A DNA stretch of 27,154 nucleotides, taken from an uncultured Flavobacteriales bacterium (lineage in GTDB: Bacteria > Bacteroidota > Bacteroidia > Palsa-965). Both the position numbers and the translations under genes were made by a program. This document shows, one piece after another, positions 1 through 7,948 of the stretch. The stretch is taken from assembly GCA_946478675.1 (NCBI GenBank), contig CAMLEF010000016.1:1-27154 (forward strand), given 5' to 3'. The notes under the pieces were generated by a model, which worked only from the letters and a program-made list of their open reading frames with translations, ran no database searches and was not told where the DNA came from. Position 1 is the stretch's first letter. Every line of letters begins with the position of its first letter.

Positions 1-5
1 CCCGA

Positions 6-29
6 ATGGGAAGCACAAACGCTTCCCAT
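6..29. repeat. short perfect hairpin at the left edge
   Basis: ATGGGAAGC (6-14) is the exact reverse complement of GCTTCCCAT (21-29), with a 6-nt loop ACAAAC. No T-run follows on either visible side, so a terminator role cannot be shown. The neighbouring gene to the left lies outside the window. Confidence 0.4.
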
Positions 30-81
30 GTTACTTTATCCGCATCGAAACAGCCGACAAATCCACTCATAAATCTTCTTC

Positions 82-111
82 AAAAAAAAAGGAGCCGGTC
101 CCCCCGGCTCC
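82..111 (-). terminator. intrinsic terminator of the PP2C phosphatase gene
   Basis: Read on the minus strand, GGAGCCGG pairs with CCGGCTCC (91-98 with 104-111) around a 5-nt loop and is followed by nine T (A-run 82-90). It lies about 60 bp past the stop codon of the minus-strand phosphatase gene. Confidence 0.85.
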
Positions 112-168
112 CTGCTGTTTCCTACGACAGCATTCAACTGACTTTGCCCGATTCGTTTGCAAAGCCAG

Positions 169-1644
169 TCAAACCCGAATGCCGATGAAGCAGACATCAT
201 CCACCTGCTCCAAATCTCCTTTCCAGTCGAAAAAGCTTTGCTCGAGGCGGCGTTGCTGCTCGCCCATCGTGAGCCCGGCGTTCATCGACAGGATCGTTTT
301 CATCTGGCTGTATTTGAATTTTTTCTCATAAGGACCGCCGAACTGGTCTGCGAAGCCGTCGGAAAAAAGATAGACGAGCGTGCCTTTGCGGACTTCAAAG
401 CTGTTGGTGGTAAACGCTTTTTTGCGCGGGTGGATGCCGATCGGCTGATGATCGCCGTCGATCTCGATGAATTGTTTTTCAGGAACGGGGCTGATGAGCC
501 ATAGCTTGTTGTTGGCGCCGGCGTAATCGATCGTCACACGTCCTTCGCCGTTGTCGGTGAAACGCGCGAGCGAGATGTCCATGCCGTCTTTCGTCTCGTG
601 CGCAGCGCCCGTCTGGTGCAGCGTCTGGATGATGCCTTCGCGCAGCGCGTCGAGGATGCGGCCGGGATCGGAGATGTTCATTTTTTCCACGATCTCGCAA
701 AGCAGCGTGTTGCCGATCATGCTCATCAAGGCACCCGGAACGCCGTGGCCCGTACAATCGACGACCGCAACGAAACGGTGGTTGTTCTTTTCCGCCACCC
801 AGTAAAAGTCGCCGCTCACGATATCACGCGGCTTGTACAGGATGAACGACTCGCTGAACAAACGGTTGAACTCTTCGGCTTTCGGAAGAATGGCGCGCTG
901 GATGCGTCCCGCGTAGCTGATGCTGTCGGTGATGTCTTTGTTGCGCGTCTCGATGATCGCGTTCTTTTCTTTCAGCGCCTGCAGCACCTTGCGGCGGTTC
1001 TGTTCGTTGCCGGAGATCACGAACATCACGAAGGCGCCCATGAGAATGGAAATAACGAAATCGAAATGCAGGTTCATCGTGTTGCTCATGTGCCCGGTAA
1101 AAAAATACGCGAGGATGAGCAGCAGCGAAAGTCCCGACCACACCAGTCCCGTGCGCGAATCCGTCATGACGAACGACCAGATCGCGGTGGTGGCGAGCCA
1201 GAGCATTTCATCCATGGCGATGCTGCTTCCCTGTACGAGCGAAACGATGATGGTCTGCAGCATGCCGGCCGCCATGAAGCAATTGACGGTGGCGTGAAAT
1301 TTCCCGGTGCGGTAGAAGAAGCGCGCGAGCACGAGACTGCAGCAGCCGAGCGTGAGCGCACCGTACATTTCGGTAGCCGCATAGCTGAGATTGAAAATGC
1401 GGAAGGAGGCGGCGTTCAGCGCTTCGATGCAGAAGATGAACAGCAGCGAGAGCACGAGAAAATTCGATTTGCGGCTGAGCTCGGCATCATGACGAAATGC
1501 TTTCGGGACGAGCAGCGTTTTCGGCGAATGAAAAACACTGTGAATGATCCTGCGGAGCGAATGGAAAACATCCTGCGGCAGGGTCATCCCTTTTGCTTCC
1601 GGGCGGAACAGCTGCGGCATGAAATGAAAACCAATGCGTGACAT
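169..1644 (-). CDS. membrane-bound PP2C/SpoIIE-family serine phosphatase
   Basis: This 491-residue protein has about six hydrophobic segments (roughly residues 60-210), a short helical linker (211-245) and a C-terminal SpoIIE/PP2C phosphatase domain (about 250-491). Metal-binding signatures are visible: SGDFYW (277-282), VDCTGHG (295-301), FSDGFADQFGG (427-437) and VDDV near the end. The linker ends in SISYAGRIQRAILP, a sequence typical of Bacteroidota PP2C regulators that usually act at the end of a sensor module. By family knowledge it dephosphorylates Ser/Thr residues on a partner such as an anti-anti-sigma factor. No such partner is encoded beside it. The N-terminal part matches no sensor domain I recognise and may sense a membrane signal. 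It is monocistronic, with its own terminator. The stop is TGA. Confidence 0.9.
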   Translation of the reverse strand: MSRIGFHFMPQLFRPEAKGMTLPQDVFHSLRRIIHSVFHSPKTLLVPKAFRHDAELSRKSNFLVLSLLFIFCIEALNAASFRIFNLSYAATEMYGALTLGCCSLVLARFFYRTGKFHATVNCFMAAGMLQTIIVSLVQGSSIAMDEMLWLATTAIWSFVMTDSRTGLVWSGLSLLLILAYFFTGHMSNTMNLHFDFVISILMGAFVMFVISGNEQNRRKVLQALKEKNAIIETRNKDITDSISYAGRIQRAILPKAEEFNRLFSESFILYKPRDIVSGDFYWVAEKNNHRFVAVVDCTGHGVPGALMSMIGNTLLCEIVEKMNISDPGRILDALREGIIQTLHQTGAAHETKDGMDISLARFTDNGEGRVTIDYAGANNKLWLISPVPEKQFIEIDGDHQPIGIHPRKKAFTTNSFEVRKGTLVYLFSDGFADQFGGPYEKKFKYSQMKTILSMNAGLTMGEQQRRLEQSFFDWKGDLEQVDDVCFIGIRV

Positions 1645-1673
1645 AATGGGAGGGATTATCCTTATTTATGAGA

Positions 1674-1681
1674 CAAAGCTA
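1674..1681 (-). promoter_or_regulatory. -7 promoter element (TAGCTTTG)
   Basis: The minus strand reads TAGCTTTG, a full match to the Bacteroidota TAnnTTTG -7 element, about 30 bp before the phosphatase ATG. I do not see a clear TTTG at the -33 position, so the call rests on the -7 match and location. Confidence 0.5.
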
Positions 1682-1850
1682 TGCCGCATAAAAAGTGTGG
1701 GATAACCAGAAACCCCGATTATCTTACATCGGAAAGAGTGGGGAGGAAAAAGGCGGAACCTTGCGAAATTCTGCGCTGCTAATTCGGCGTGTAATGCGCG
1801 ATCTTGAATTGTGTGACGGTTGCGAAATCTGCTGCAAGTAAATCGTTGCG

Positions 1851-1884
1851 AAAAAAGAAAAGGCCGGTGAACGAACACCGGCCT
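1851..1884 (-). terminator. intrinsic terminator of lpdA
   Basis: A perfect 9-bp stem, AGGCCGGTG (1861-1869) with CACCGGCCT (1876-1884), has a 6-nt loop. On the minus strand it is followed by a T-rich tract (A-rich 1851-1860). It sits 22 bp past the lpdA stop codon. The other side is also T-rich (CTCTTT), so it may work weakly in both directions. Confidence 0.85.
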
Positions 1885-1906
1885 CTCTTTATTGCGCAGT
1901 AACGAT

Positions 1907-3295
1907 TTACAAATGGATCACTTCGCCGTAAGCAGCGGCAGCAGCTTCCATGATGGCTTCGCTCATCGTCGGGTGCGGATGCACGGACTTGATGATCTCG
2001 TGGCCGGTGGTCTCGAGCTTGCGTGCGGCAACGATCTCTGCGATCATTTCCGTGACGTTGGCGCCGATCATGTGCGCGCCGAGGAGCTCGCCGTATTTTG
2101 CGTCGAAGATGAGCTTCACGAAACCGTCGGCAGCGCCTGCAGCTTTCGCTTTACCGGAAGCAGAGAAGGGGAACTTGCCCACTTTGATCTCGAAGCCGGC
2201 TTCTTTCGCCGCTTTTTCCGTGTAGCCGACCGAAGCAATCTCGGGCTGGCAGTAAGTGCAGCCGGGAATGTTTTTGTAATCGAGCGGCTCCACGTGCATG
2301 CCGGCGATCTTCTCGACGCAGGTGATGCCTTCCGCAGAAGCCACGTGCGCGAGCGCCTGGGTGGAAAGAACGTCGCCGATCGCGTAATAGCCCGGGATGT
2401 TCGTTTCGTACCATTTGTTGACGAGGATCTTGCCTTTGTCGGTAGCGATGCCGACTTCTTCGAGGCCGATGTTCTCGATGTTGGAAGCGATGCCGACGGC
2501 GGAAAGCACGATGTCGCAATCGAGCACTTTCTCTCCGTCTTTCGCTTTGACTTTCACTTTGCAGCCTGCGCCGGCGGTATCCACGCTTTCAACGCTGGCA
2601 TTGGTCATGATTTCGATGCCGGCTTTCTTGAACGAACGCTCGAGCTGTTTCGATACTTCTTCGTCTTCCACCGGAACAATGTTCGGAAGGTACTCGACGA
2701 TCGTCACTTTCGTGCCCATGGTGGCATAGAAGTAAGCGAACTCTACGCCGATCGCGCCGGAACCGACGACAACCATGGATTTCGGCTGTGCGGGCAGGTT
2801 CATGGCTTCGCGGTAGCCGATGATCTTTTTGCCGTCCTGCTTGAGGTTCGGCAGCTCGCGGGAACGCGCGCCGGTAGCGATGATGATGTGTTTCGCTTCG
2901 AGGGTAGAGACTTTATTGTCGGCGCCGGTGACTTCCACTTTCTTGCCCGGCTTCACTTTGCCGTAGCCGGCGATGACGTCGATCTTGTTCTTCTTCATGA
3001 GGAACTGAACGCCTTTGCTCATGCCGTTGGCCACGTCGCGGCTGCGTTTTACGACTGCACCGAAATCAGCGGAACCGCCGTTGACCGTGATGCCGTAATC
3101 GGAGGCATGCTGGAGGTATTCGAATAACTGAGCGATTTTGAGCAGGGCCTTGGTGGGGATACAGCCCCAGTTGAGGCAGATGCCGCCGAGCTCAGCCTTC
3201 TCCACGATGGCTGTTTTCATTCCGAGTTGGGAGGCGCGGATCGCGGTTACATAGCCGCCGGGGCCGCTGCCAATGACGATAACGTCGTAGTTCAT
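1907..3295 (-). CDS. lpdA: dihydrolipoyl dehydrogenase (E3 subunit)
   Basis: This 462-residue flavoprotein disulfide reductase reoxidises dihydrolipoamide with NAD+ in the pyruvate, 2-oxoglutarate and related 2-oxoacid dehydrogenase complexes. Visible signatures are the N-terminal FAD-binding GSGPGG motif (9-14), the redox-active GGICLNWGCIPTK motif with the cysteine pair C40/C45, a second dinucleotide fold (VVVGSGAIGVEFA), the FAD-contacting YYAIGDV, and the C-terminal HPHPTMSE (about 439-446) that supplies the catalytic His of the partner subunit. Length is normal for the family. No E1/E2 genes are adjacent, which is common for a shared E3. No Shine-Dalgarno sequence is evident, as is usual in this phylum. 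Confidence 0.97.
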   Translation of the reverse strand: MNYDVIVIGSGPGGYVTAIRASQLGMKTAIVEKAELGGICLNWGCIPTKALLKIAQLFEYLQHASDYGITVNGGSADFGAVVKRSRDVANGMSKGVQFLMKKNKIDVIAGYGKVKPGKKVEVTGADNKVSTLEAKHIIIATGARSRELPNLKQDGKKIIGYREAMNLPAQPKSMVVVGSGAIGVEFAYFYATMGTKVTIVEYLPNIVPVEDEEVSKQLERSFKKAGIEIMTNASVESVDTAGAGCKVKVKAKDGEKVLDCDIVLSAVGIASNIENIGLEEVGIATDKGKILVNKWYETNIPGYYAIGDVLSTQALAHVASAEGITCVEKIAGMHVEPLDYKNIPGCTYCQPEIASVGYTEKAAKEAGFEIKVGKFPFSASGKAKAAGAADGFVKLIFDAKYGELLGAHMIGANVTEMIAEIVAARKLETTGHEIIKSVHPHPTMSEAIMEAAAAAYGEVIHL

Positions 3296-3413
3296 AAGGA
3301 GAGTTGTTTGACGGTGCGAAATTAGGAAAAAGGTTGGAGGATGGTGCTGTTTTAAGTTTCGGTAAACAAAGGCGCAATTCCGTTGAACGCGAAATATTCG
3401 GAAGATTTTGGTG

Positions 3414-3442
3414 TTTGCTTTTTAAAACATCTGCCTATTTTG
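3414..3442 (+). promoter_or_regulatory. putative promoter of the histidine kinase operon
   Basis: TTTG (3414-3417) is followed after 18 bp by TATTTTG (3436-3442), close to the Bacteroidota TTTG-N19-TAnnTTTG promoter but one base short in the -7 element. It ends only 9 bp before the ATG at 3452, so the message would have a very short leader. Confidence 0.45.
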
Positions 3443-3451
3443 GGACGCACT

Positions 3452-6388
3452 ATGAAAATCCGTCAATTATTTGTTTGTCTTGTGCTGACATTCAATTGTT
3501 TTTTGACCGCCCAGCAATTTCCCTCCTATAGTTACACGCTGGAAAAAGAGCTCAGCAGCTCCGCCATTTTTGATATCAGGCAGGACCACGACGGTTTTAT
3601 CTGGCTGGCGACGGGTCGTGGCGTGTGCCGTTACGACGGCTATTCATTCCGGAATTTTACACAGTGCGACAGCATGATCAACCAGGCAATCTTCAATATT
3701 TATGAAGATCGCTTCAACCGGCTTTGGTTCAGTACCGGCTCTTCATTGCTGTATTATTACGATCGTGACGGCTTTCATCGTTATCCGTATGCAGATTCGA
3801 TTGCTGCACACCTCGCAAAAAAATCACGGCTGCGCACACTGGATGTAGCACCCGACAGCAGTCTTTTACTTGGGTTCACGTACGGGGGACTGCTACGCGT
3901 TTCGACAAGCGGCGTGGTGACCAAACCCGCCGGCGAGGACATGAACAACTGTTTTCTCGCTGTTATGGCGGGTGGCAATTGGGGTGGTTTTTCCGTCGGA
4001 CTGAACCTGCCGCGGCAAAAAGATTCGACCCGCATGGCCTGCTATGAAATCGACGGACACCGAAGATCGTTCAGGTATGTCGCCAAAGGCGGTAATGAAA
4101 TGCCCACTGTTATCCGCAGGCGTAACGGGAATTGCAGTATCCTGACCGGCGGTCTCTTTATCGAACTTTCTGCGACAAAAGAACCAGTAGTCGTACCGCT
4201 CGGTTATGAGGCGATCCGGGTTTGTGAAGACAACGACTCCTGCCTTTGGATCAGCGCACCGGGCGGTGGCGTGACGCGTTATTCTCCGAATGCGGTTCCG
4301 GGAGCCAATCCCGGGGTGCGATACTTCAGCGATTGGCTGGTGTCATGCGTTATCCAGGATTATGAAGGTGGCTTCTGGATCTCCGACATGCATGGGGATC
4401 TGCATTATGTTTCTTCGCTGGCATATGAACTCGTACCTGATGGCATGCCTGACCAGTCGGGCCTGATCGGTGCGATGGGCTATCCCGATCGTTTCTACAC
4501 AGTGCGAACCGGGGGGTACGTAAATGAATGGAAGAACGGGAAATGGACTACTTATGATGTTACCGGCGATAAAGACCGTAGCTCCAACCAGATGATGAAT
4601 TTCAATGTGTCGCGTGTCGATGATGAAGTCCTGGTGGGTTTCGTGGGGGGAAATACCGGGGTGTTTTCGCTTCAGCCAAACGGTACCTGGCGAAAGATCA
4701 TCAACAGCTACGTTCGTTCGCTATCGATGGACCGGGACACGCTTTTCATCATCACACCCGGAGGGATTTACAAAACCAGACGGAAAGAGGGGCCGTTTCC
4801 GGGCGAGTTGATACTGCTCAGCGCAAAAGGCGTATTCCGTGATGTCTACCGGGGCGAAGACGGCACGCTTTACCTGGTGGGCAATGACGGCATGTATTAT
4901 CTTGACCACGGGTTGCCTTTGCCGCTTGATACGCTTGATCCGCTGCTGAACATGCGGCCGGTCGAAATGATGGACCTCGCGGACGGGCGCCTGGTTTGGA
5001 GTGTGCAAGGAAAAGGTGTAGTGCTTTACAACCCGAAAACCCGGCGGTCACACCTGATCGGAGCTGAGCAGGGACTGGCGGGTACGATGTTCAACAGGTT
5101 ATCTCCTGCGTCTGATGGCTCACTATGGGTGCAATCGGATGCCGGCGTCAGCCAGGTCCGTTTATTTTCCGATTCGGTTTTCAACGTCCGCAATTTCCCG
5201 ATCTGGTTCTGCAATGGTAACGATGTGCTGGGGATTTCTGCTGAAAAAGAAATCTGGCTCACCACCCGAAAAGGACTCGTGCGTTTTAAGCCGGAGTTGC
5301 TGAAAAAGAATTCGACCCCGCCCCGTGTTCACCTGCTGTTTATACAGGTCAATGATTCATTACTCGCCGACACCGCAGCTCGCTCCTTCGCTTACACCAT
5401 GAACTCCTTCCGCATCTCCTTCGTCGGACTCGCGTACCACATGCACGGAAAAGTGAAATACCATTACTGCCTTGAAGGATTCAGCAAAGACACGATCAGC
5501 ACGCTCTCCACCGAAGCGCTCTTCCTTTCTTTGCCGCCGGGAAACTACGTTTTCAACGTCTGGGCGGAGAATGAAGACGGTGTCTGGAGCGCGAAGCCGG
5601 CGACATTCGCGTTCACCATCACGCCGCCGTTCTGGAAAACCGTATGGTTCCTTACGCTGGTGATTGTCGTTATTCTTCTCACAATCATCATCACGCTGGT
5701 CCGCATTTTCCGTCGCGTGCAGCGGGAGAACAAAATGCGCGAAAACCTGCTCGAATACCAGCAGCAGGCGCTCGTCAGCCAGATCAACCCGCATTTCATT
5801 TTCAATTCGCTGAATACGATCCAGAGCTACATGTTCCGCGAGGACAAAGAAAATTCCGCGCGTTTCCTCTCGCGTTTTTCGAAGCTGATGCGCATGAGCC
5901 TGGATCATTCGCGATTGAAAACCGTTCCGCTGCCCGATGAGCTTTCGCTGATCCGCGTTTATCTCGAGCTGGAAGCGATGCGCTTTCCCGAAACGCTGAA
6001 ATGGTCGATCGATGTGTCACCGGAAATTCCGCAGGAAAAACTCGAAGCGCCTTCGATGCTGATCCAGCCGTACATCGAAAATGCCATCAAGCACGGCATC
6101 ATGAACCGTCCCGGCGAAAAAGGAGAAGTGATCGTGCGGCTGGAGATGCAGGAAAAGTTTTTGCTGTGCACGATCGAAGATAACGGCGTGGGAAGAGCGG
6201 CGGCGGCAAAAGCGAAAACCGATCCGCAGCATCATTCTGCAGGCTCAACAATTACCGAACAACGGCTGCGGCTCATCTGTCGCGCCATGCATTGCCCGTT
6301 CCTGCTCGAATTCAGCGATCGTCTGGATCACGCAGGAAATGTAGCGGGCACCATTGTTAAATTCGGATTACCGTATCGTGTTTTATGA
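3452..6388 (+). CDS. two-component-regulator propeller histidine kinase (LytS/YehU type)
   Basis: This is a 978-residue sensor kinase. An upstream in-frame ATG exists at 3383, but the start at 3452 begins a clean signal peptide (MKIRQLFVCLVLTFNCFLTA), so I use it. The periplasmic part is a long beta-propeller with reg_prop-like repeats (about 22-630; for example IRQDHDGFIWLATGRGVCRYDG) followed by a Y_Y_Y-type beta domain (about 640-725). One membrane helix spans about 730-753. The cytoplasmic part is a His_kinase domain with QINPHFIFN (phospho-acceptor H781), then an HATPase domain with the N-box PYIENAIKHG (873-882) and EDNGVG (909-914). It overlaps the response regulator by 4 bp (ATGA), so the two are translationally coupled and form a cognate pair. 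The ligand is unknown; related propeller sensors often sense glycans, and here the neighbour is a secreted protein gene. Confidence 0.93.
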   Translation: MKIRQLFVCLVLTFNCFLTAQQFPSYSYTLEKELSSSAIFDIRQDHDGFIWLATGRGVCRYDGYSFRNFTQCDSMINQAIFNIYEDRFNRLWFSTGSSLLYYYDRDGFHRYPYADSIAAHLAKKSRLRTLDVAPDSSLLLGFTYGGLLRVSTSGVVTKPAGEDMNNCFLAVMAGGNWGGFSVGLNLPRQKDSTRMACYEIDGHRRSFRYVAKGGNEMPTVIRRRNGNCSILTGGLFIELSATKEPVVVPLGYEAIRVCEDNDSCLWISAPGGGVTRYSPNAVPGANPGVRYFSDWLVSCVIQDYEGGFWISDMHGDLHYVSSLAYELVPDGMPDQSGLIGAMGYPDRFYTVRTGGYVNEWKNGKWTTYDVTGDKDRSSNQMMNFNVSRVDDEVLVGFVGGNTGVFSLQPNGTWRKIINSYVRSLSMDRDTLFIITPGGIYKTRRKEGPFPGELILLSAKGVFRDVYRGEDGTLYLVGNDGMYYLDHGLPLPLDTLDPLLNMRPVEMMDLADGRLVWSVQGKGVVLYNPKTRRSHLIGAEQGLAGTMFNRLSPASDGSLWVQSDAGVSQVRLFSDSVFNVRNFPIWFCNGNDVLGISAEKEIWLTTRKGLVRFKPELLKKNSTPPRVHLLFIQVNDSLLADTAARSFAYTMNSFRISFVGLAYHMHGKVKYHYCLEGFSKDTISTLSTEALFLSLPPGNYVFNVWAENEDGVWSAKPATFAFTITPPFWKTVWFLTLVIVVILLTIIITLVRIFRRVQRENKMRENLLEYQQQALVSQINPHFIFNSLNTIQSYMFREDKENSARFLSRFSKLMRMSLDHSRLKTVPLPDELSLIRVYLELEAMRFPETLKWSIDVSPEIPQEKLEAPSMLIQPYIENAIKHGIMNRPGEKGEVIVRLEMQEKFLLCTIEDNGVGRAAAAKAKTDPQHHSAGSTITEQRLRLICRAMHCPFLLEFSDRLDHAGNVAGTIVKFGLPYRVL

Positions 6389-7104
6389 AGAAGATCAGGA
6401 CCATCCTGGTAGATGATGAAGTGGAAGCGCTCCAGGGGTTACGCGCTTTTTTAACGGCATATTGCCCGCAGGTAGAGATTTGCGCAGAAGCCATTTCGCT
6501 GCAGGAAGCTTCGGAGCATTGCCGCAAATTAAGTCCCGACGTTATTTTCCTCGACATCGAAATTCCCGGCGGCAACGGTTTCGAGCTGCTGCAGGGTTTC
6601 GGAGAAATGGCGCGGCCGGAAATTATTTTCACGACGGCGCATGCGCAATATGCCGTGCAGGCGTTGCGGGAAGGCGCGTCGGATTATTTGCTCAAGCCGA
6701 TCGATATCGACGATTTGTGCAATGCGGTGAAGCGGGTGGAGGAGCGGCTGCACGGCAAGCAGGCGTTGTTTCCCGTGCTGGAGGCGAAGCTGCGCATCAT
6801 GACGGCGAACGGCGTCGAGTTCATTCCGCAGCGTCACGTGCTGCTGATCGAAGCGGACGGCCGCTATTGCAAAGTCCGGCTGCAGGGCGGAAGAACACTC
6901 ATCGCTGCAAAGAACATCGGCGAGTTCGAAGAGGAGTTGCAGTACAAAGGATTTTTCCGTGTGCACAAATCCTGGCTCGTCAACTGCGAGCACGTCACGC
7001 GCGTGGTGGAAGGCGCAATCACGTTGGCGGTTTTATCCGACGACACCAGCGTGGAAGTTTCGCGCAGGAGACGGGCGGAATTTCTGAAGGTGGTGATAAG
7101 ATAA
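6385..7104 (+). CDS. LytTR-family response regulator
   Basis: This 239-residue regulator has an N-terminal receiver domain with acidic residues D10/D11, phospho-acceptor D57 (in VIFLDIEIPGG) and the conserved lysine in YLLKPID (K104). A C-terminal LytTR DNA-binding domain covers about 138-235, with signatures such as IEADGRYCKV and FFRVHKSWLVNC. Its start overlaps the stop of the upstream histidine kinase, which should phosphorylate it. LytTR proteins bind short direct repeats near promoters. Directly after this gene lies a region rich in GTT-containing repeats in front of the promoter of a secreted-protein gene, so that gene is the most likely local target. Confidence 0.94.
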   Translation: MKKIRTILVDDEVEALQGLRAFLTAYCPQVEICAEAISLQEASEHCRKLSPDVIFLDIEIPGGNGFELLQGFGEMARPEIIFTTAHAQYAVQALREGASDYLLKPIDIDDLCNAVKRVEERLHGKQALFPVLEAKLRIMTANGVEFIPQRHVLLIEADGRYCKVRLQGGRTLIAAKNIGEFEEELQYKGFFRVHKSWLVNCEHVTRVVEGAITLAVLSDDTSVEVSRRRRAEFLKVVIR

Positions 7105-7110
7105 TCACCG

Positions 7111-7143
7111 CGGTTACGACCGTTTATGTCACGGTTTAGACCG
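7111..7143. promoter_or_regulatory. candidate LytTR-regulator operator: paired CGGT-N4-ACCG sites
   Basis: CGGTTACGACCG (7111-7122) and CGGTTTAGACCG (7132-7143) are two 12-bp sites, each an inverted repeat CGGT-N4-ACCG, with centres exactly 21 bp apart (two helical turns). Between them, ACCGTTTAT (7119-7127) fits the published LytTR consensus [TA][AC][CA]GTTN[AG][TG]. A further GGTTACG occurs at 7146-7152. The block begins 6 bp after the response regulator stop and ends about 25 bp before the -33 region of the next gene. Confidence 0.55.
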
Positions 7144-7167
7144 CAGGTTACGGAGGCGCCTGTTTTC

Positions 7168-7213
7168 TTGGCAAAGGGTCTTCGCGGGTAATAGGTTTGC
7201 CAAAAAACCTATT
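7168..7213 (+). promoter_or_regulatory. promoter with two overlapping hairpins before the secreted-protein gene
   Basis: TAGGTTTG (7192-7199) is a full match to the TAnnTTTG -7 element. A weak CTTG lies about 21 bp upstream. Two inverted repeats share the -7 bases: TTGGCAAA (7168-7175) with TTTGCCAA (7196-7203), and AATAGGTTT (7190-7198) with AAACCTATT (7205-7213). They cannot both form at once. The second ends 3 bp before the ATG. Confidence 0.5.
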
Positions 7214-7216
7214 TCT

Positions 7217-7948
7217 ATGAAGACCAATAAAATTTTCGGGGCCATGCTTGGGGCTGCGCTCCTTATGCCATTCCTGGCCGATGCGCAGGTGCGTCCATCC
7301 TGCGATTTCAGTGATGATTACAGCTCGACAACCGGCTGGACACAGGTAAACTCACTGGTGTCCGTTTCAGGCGGAACAGTGCTCTACAACGCCGCGCCGG
7401 ATGGGAGTAATACATCACGCCGCATTTTCAAAAGTCTAGGAACCACGATTTCGTCCACCAACTCCTGGACCACGAAGTTTGAGTTCAAAGCCACAGCAAT
7501 CGGGACAGGCGGACCCGGACACATTCTCTGTGCAATGACGGCAGGCAACCTCGACCCGGTTTGTGATCAGGCTACCTATGCTGCGACTAACCAGGATTGC
7601 ATCATGGCGGCCTGGGAATCCAACAACAACACCAACAGTCCTTCCTCGCTGATGCTCTATGGCCGCGCAAAAGACGGAAACGGGGCTTTTGCCTCTTCAG
7701 CCGGAATCCTGCTTGCGCTGAACACCCAGTATTACCTTCGTCTGGATCGCATCGACGCAACGCATGGACAAATCAGCGCCTACACCGATGCGGCGTATTC
7801 CATACCGGTTTCCGGATCGCCACAGTGCTTTACTATTTCCTCGGGCGTTACTGGCCTCACTTATATTCAGCATGGTGGTATTACGTGGGGTGGTTCTGAT
7901 CGCAGCCTGACGGCAACAGTCGATAATGTTTGCCTTAAGCTCGGCTGA
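7217..7948 (+). CDS. secreted protein, N-terminal half of a T9SS cargo interrupted by TGA
   Basis: This is a 243-residue product with a clear signal peptide (MKTNKIFGAMLGAALLMPFLADAQ). One beta-rich domain follows (about 28-243), reminiscent of LamG/jelly-roll carbohydrate-binding modules and ending in the typical TATVDNVCLKLG. It stops at TGA (7946-7948), but the same frame stays open from 7949 to 9127 and encodes an Ig-like region and a T9SS sorting tail. The product as read would reach the periplasm but lack the tail needed for export by T9SS. It lies behind a two-component system and a candidate operator. A substitution in a normal Gly or Ser codon is the simplest explanation; read-through or a sequencing error are alternatives. 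The ligand of the domain is not recognisable. Confidence 0.7.
   Translation: MKTNKIFGAMLGAALLMPFLADAQVRPSCDFSDDYSSTTGWTQVNSLVSVSGGTVLYNAAPDGSNTSRRIFKSLGTTISSTNSWTTKFEFKATAIGTGGPGHILCAMTAGNLDPVCDQATYAATNQDCIMAAWESNNNTNSPSSLMLYGRAKDGNGAFASSAGILLALNTQYYLRLDRIDATHGQISAYTDAAYSIPVSGSPQCFTISSGVTGLTYIQHGGITWGGSDRSLTATVDNVCLKLG

Noticed and set aside
598..1641. Long open frame (347 codons) on the plus strand opposite the phosphatase gene
   Set aside because: It is antisense to a gene with clear catalytic motifs. Its translation is rich in Arg/His/Glu/Asp with no domain, as expected from codon bias of the true strand.
1666..1878. 70-codon minus-strand frame in the gap between the phosphatase and lpdA genes
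   Set aside because: It overlaps the phosphatase promoter region and the lpdA terminator, with no recognisable protein features.
1892..3127. 411-codon plus-strand frame opposite lpdA
   Set aside because: Shadow of lpdA: the translation is low-complexity (Phe/Val/Asp/His-rich) without motifs, while the minus strand encodes an unmistakable lipoamide dehydrogenase.
7946..7948. TGA as a recoded sense codon (Trp or selenocysteine)
   Set aside because: Other genes here end properly at TGA (histidine kinase, periplasmic sensor, lipoprotein), and no selenocysteine-type hairpin is evident just after this TGA. A substitution or base error is simpler.
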